Source: Rhynchopus sp. YZ270_cl-10
Taxonomy: Eukaryota; Euglenozoa; Diplonemea; Diplonemida; Diplonemidae
Direction of reading: 5' to 3'
Assembly (NCBI GenBank): GCA_964035575.1
Contig: OZ037854.1
Location: forward strand, 620,001 to 684,000
DNA length: 64,000 nucleotides
Position 1 is the first letter of the stretch; each line of letters starts with the position of its first letter. The notes under the pieces are model-generated. The model had not been told where the DNA came from and ran no database searches. It worked only from the letters and a program-made list of their open reading frames with translations. The translations under genes were made by a program, and so were the position numbers. Of the stretch, positions 63,991 through 64,000 are shown one piece after another.

Positions 63991-64000
63991 CCCAACGTAC

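Larger units (their letters stand above)
60993..64000. other. No recognised gene to the window end
   Basis: Contains three further hairpin elements, one AGTGGAGCTTGCG..GGCAAC motif (61557-61605), several short frames without resemblance to known proteins, and from about 63290 two copies of the GGTGGGG..ATGAACCC repeat. A palindrome ACTCGGTCGGTCTGACCGAGT lies at 63311-63331. Genes with small exons could be hidden. Confidence 0.4.

Noticed and set aside
1-64000. tRNA and rRNA genes
   Set aside because: Looked for A/B boxes with cloverleaf arms and for rRNA core sequences; the few GTTCGA-like strings (for example 61972) have no matching arms. A tRNAscan run would settle it.
1-64000. CRISPR arrays
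   Set aside because: The tandem repeats here have no unique spacers, and the DNA is eukaryotic.

Overview
This is eukaryotic nuclear DNA from an unplaced, probably free-living, protist. The evidence is spliceosomal introns (GT..AG, donors mostly GTATG, acceptors YAG), secreted and multi-TM proteins with Ser/Thr/Pro stalks, a Cys-based phosphatase, and a genome full of transposon relics and homopolymer tracts. I saw no bacterial operon signals, tRNA or rRNA genes. I cannot name the species. Every host gene I can support is on the + strand. The only minus-strand coding belongs to a retrotransposon and a decayed LINE.

Layout. 0.3-3.7 kb: three-exon multi-TM protein with a lipase-like C-terminal domain. 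4.9-7.5 kb: type II membrane SGNH/PC-esterase-like protein with a repetitive stalk and two catalytic domains. 7.5-20 kb: gene desert with a hAT-like element (9829-11651), a split-direct-repeat (PAT/Ngaro/VIPER-like) retrotransposon (12324-15812), a second TIR element with a paralogous empty site (16670-17365), and a 265-bp tandem repeat. 20.5-21.7 kb: single-domain esterase paralogue. 22-34 kb: TIR elements, a 1.27-kb inverted repeat with ~600-bp near-perfect central arms, and a heptamer satellite inside another hAT-like element. 34.2 kb: small secreted protein. 35.9-37.1 kb: third esterase paralogue. 38.8-43.1 kb: composite region bounded by 20-bp inverted repeats and GTGACAC satellites, holding heptamer arrays and LINE remains. 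45.9-50.7 kb: tandem cluster of four small secreted proteins plus one gene fragment. 52.8-54.0 kb: dual-specificity phosphatase (3 exons). 56.8-60.7 kb: signal peptide, Cys-rich domain, (TAVP)n stalk, 7 TM, Ser-rich tail: a receptor-like protein. 60.7-64 kb: no recognised gene, but several copies of the 3' hairpin.

The two points I find most unusual are these. (1) A ~31-nt bulged hairpin (core GGTGACTAAGC-loop-GCTTAGGTTCATC) occurs about twelve times, always on the + strand. For several genes it lies ~200-310 nt after the stop codon, so it may be a shared 3'-end or mRNA-control element. (2) A ~200-bp upstream block is shared by two unrelated gene families (membrane esterases and small secreted proteins), which suggests promoter sharing by segmental duplication.

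The recognised genes read as a surface/secretory repertoire: a putative receptor, membrane-anchored carbohydrate-active-like esterases, secreted small proteins and a cytosolic phosphatase. That they act together is inference only.
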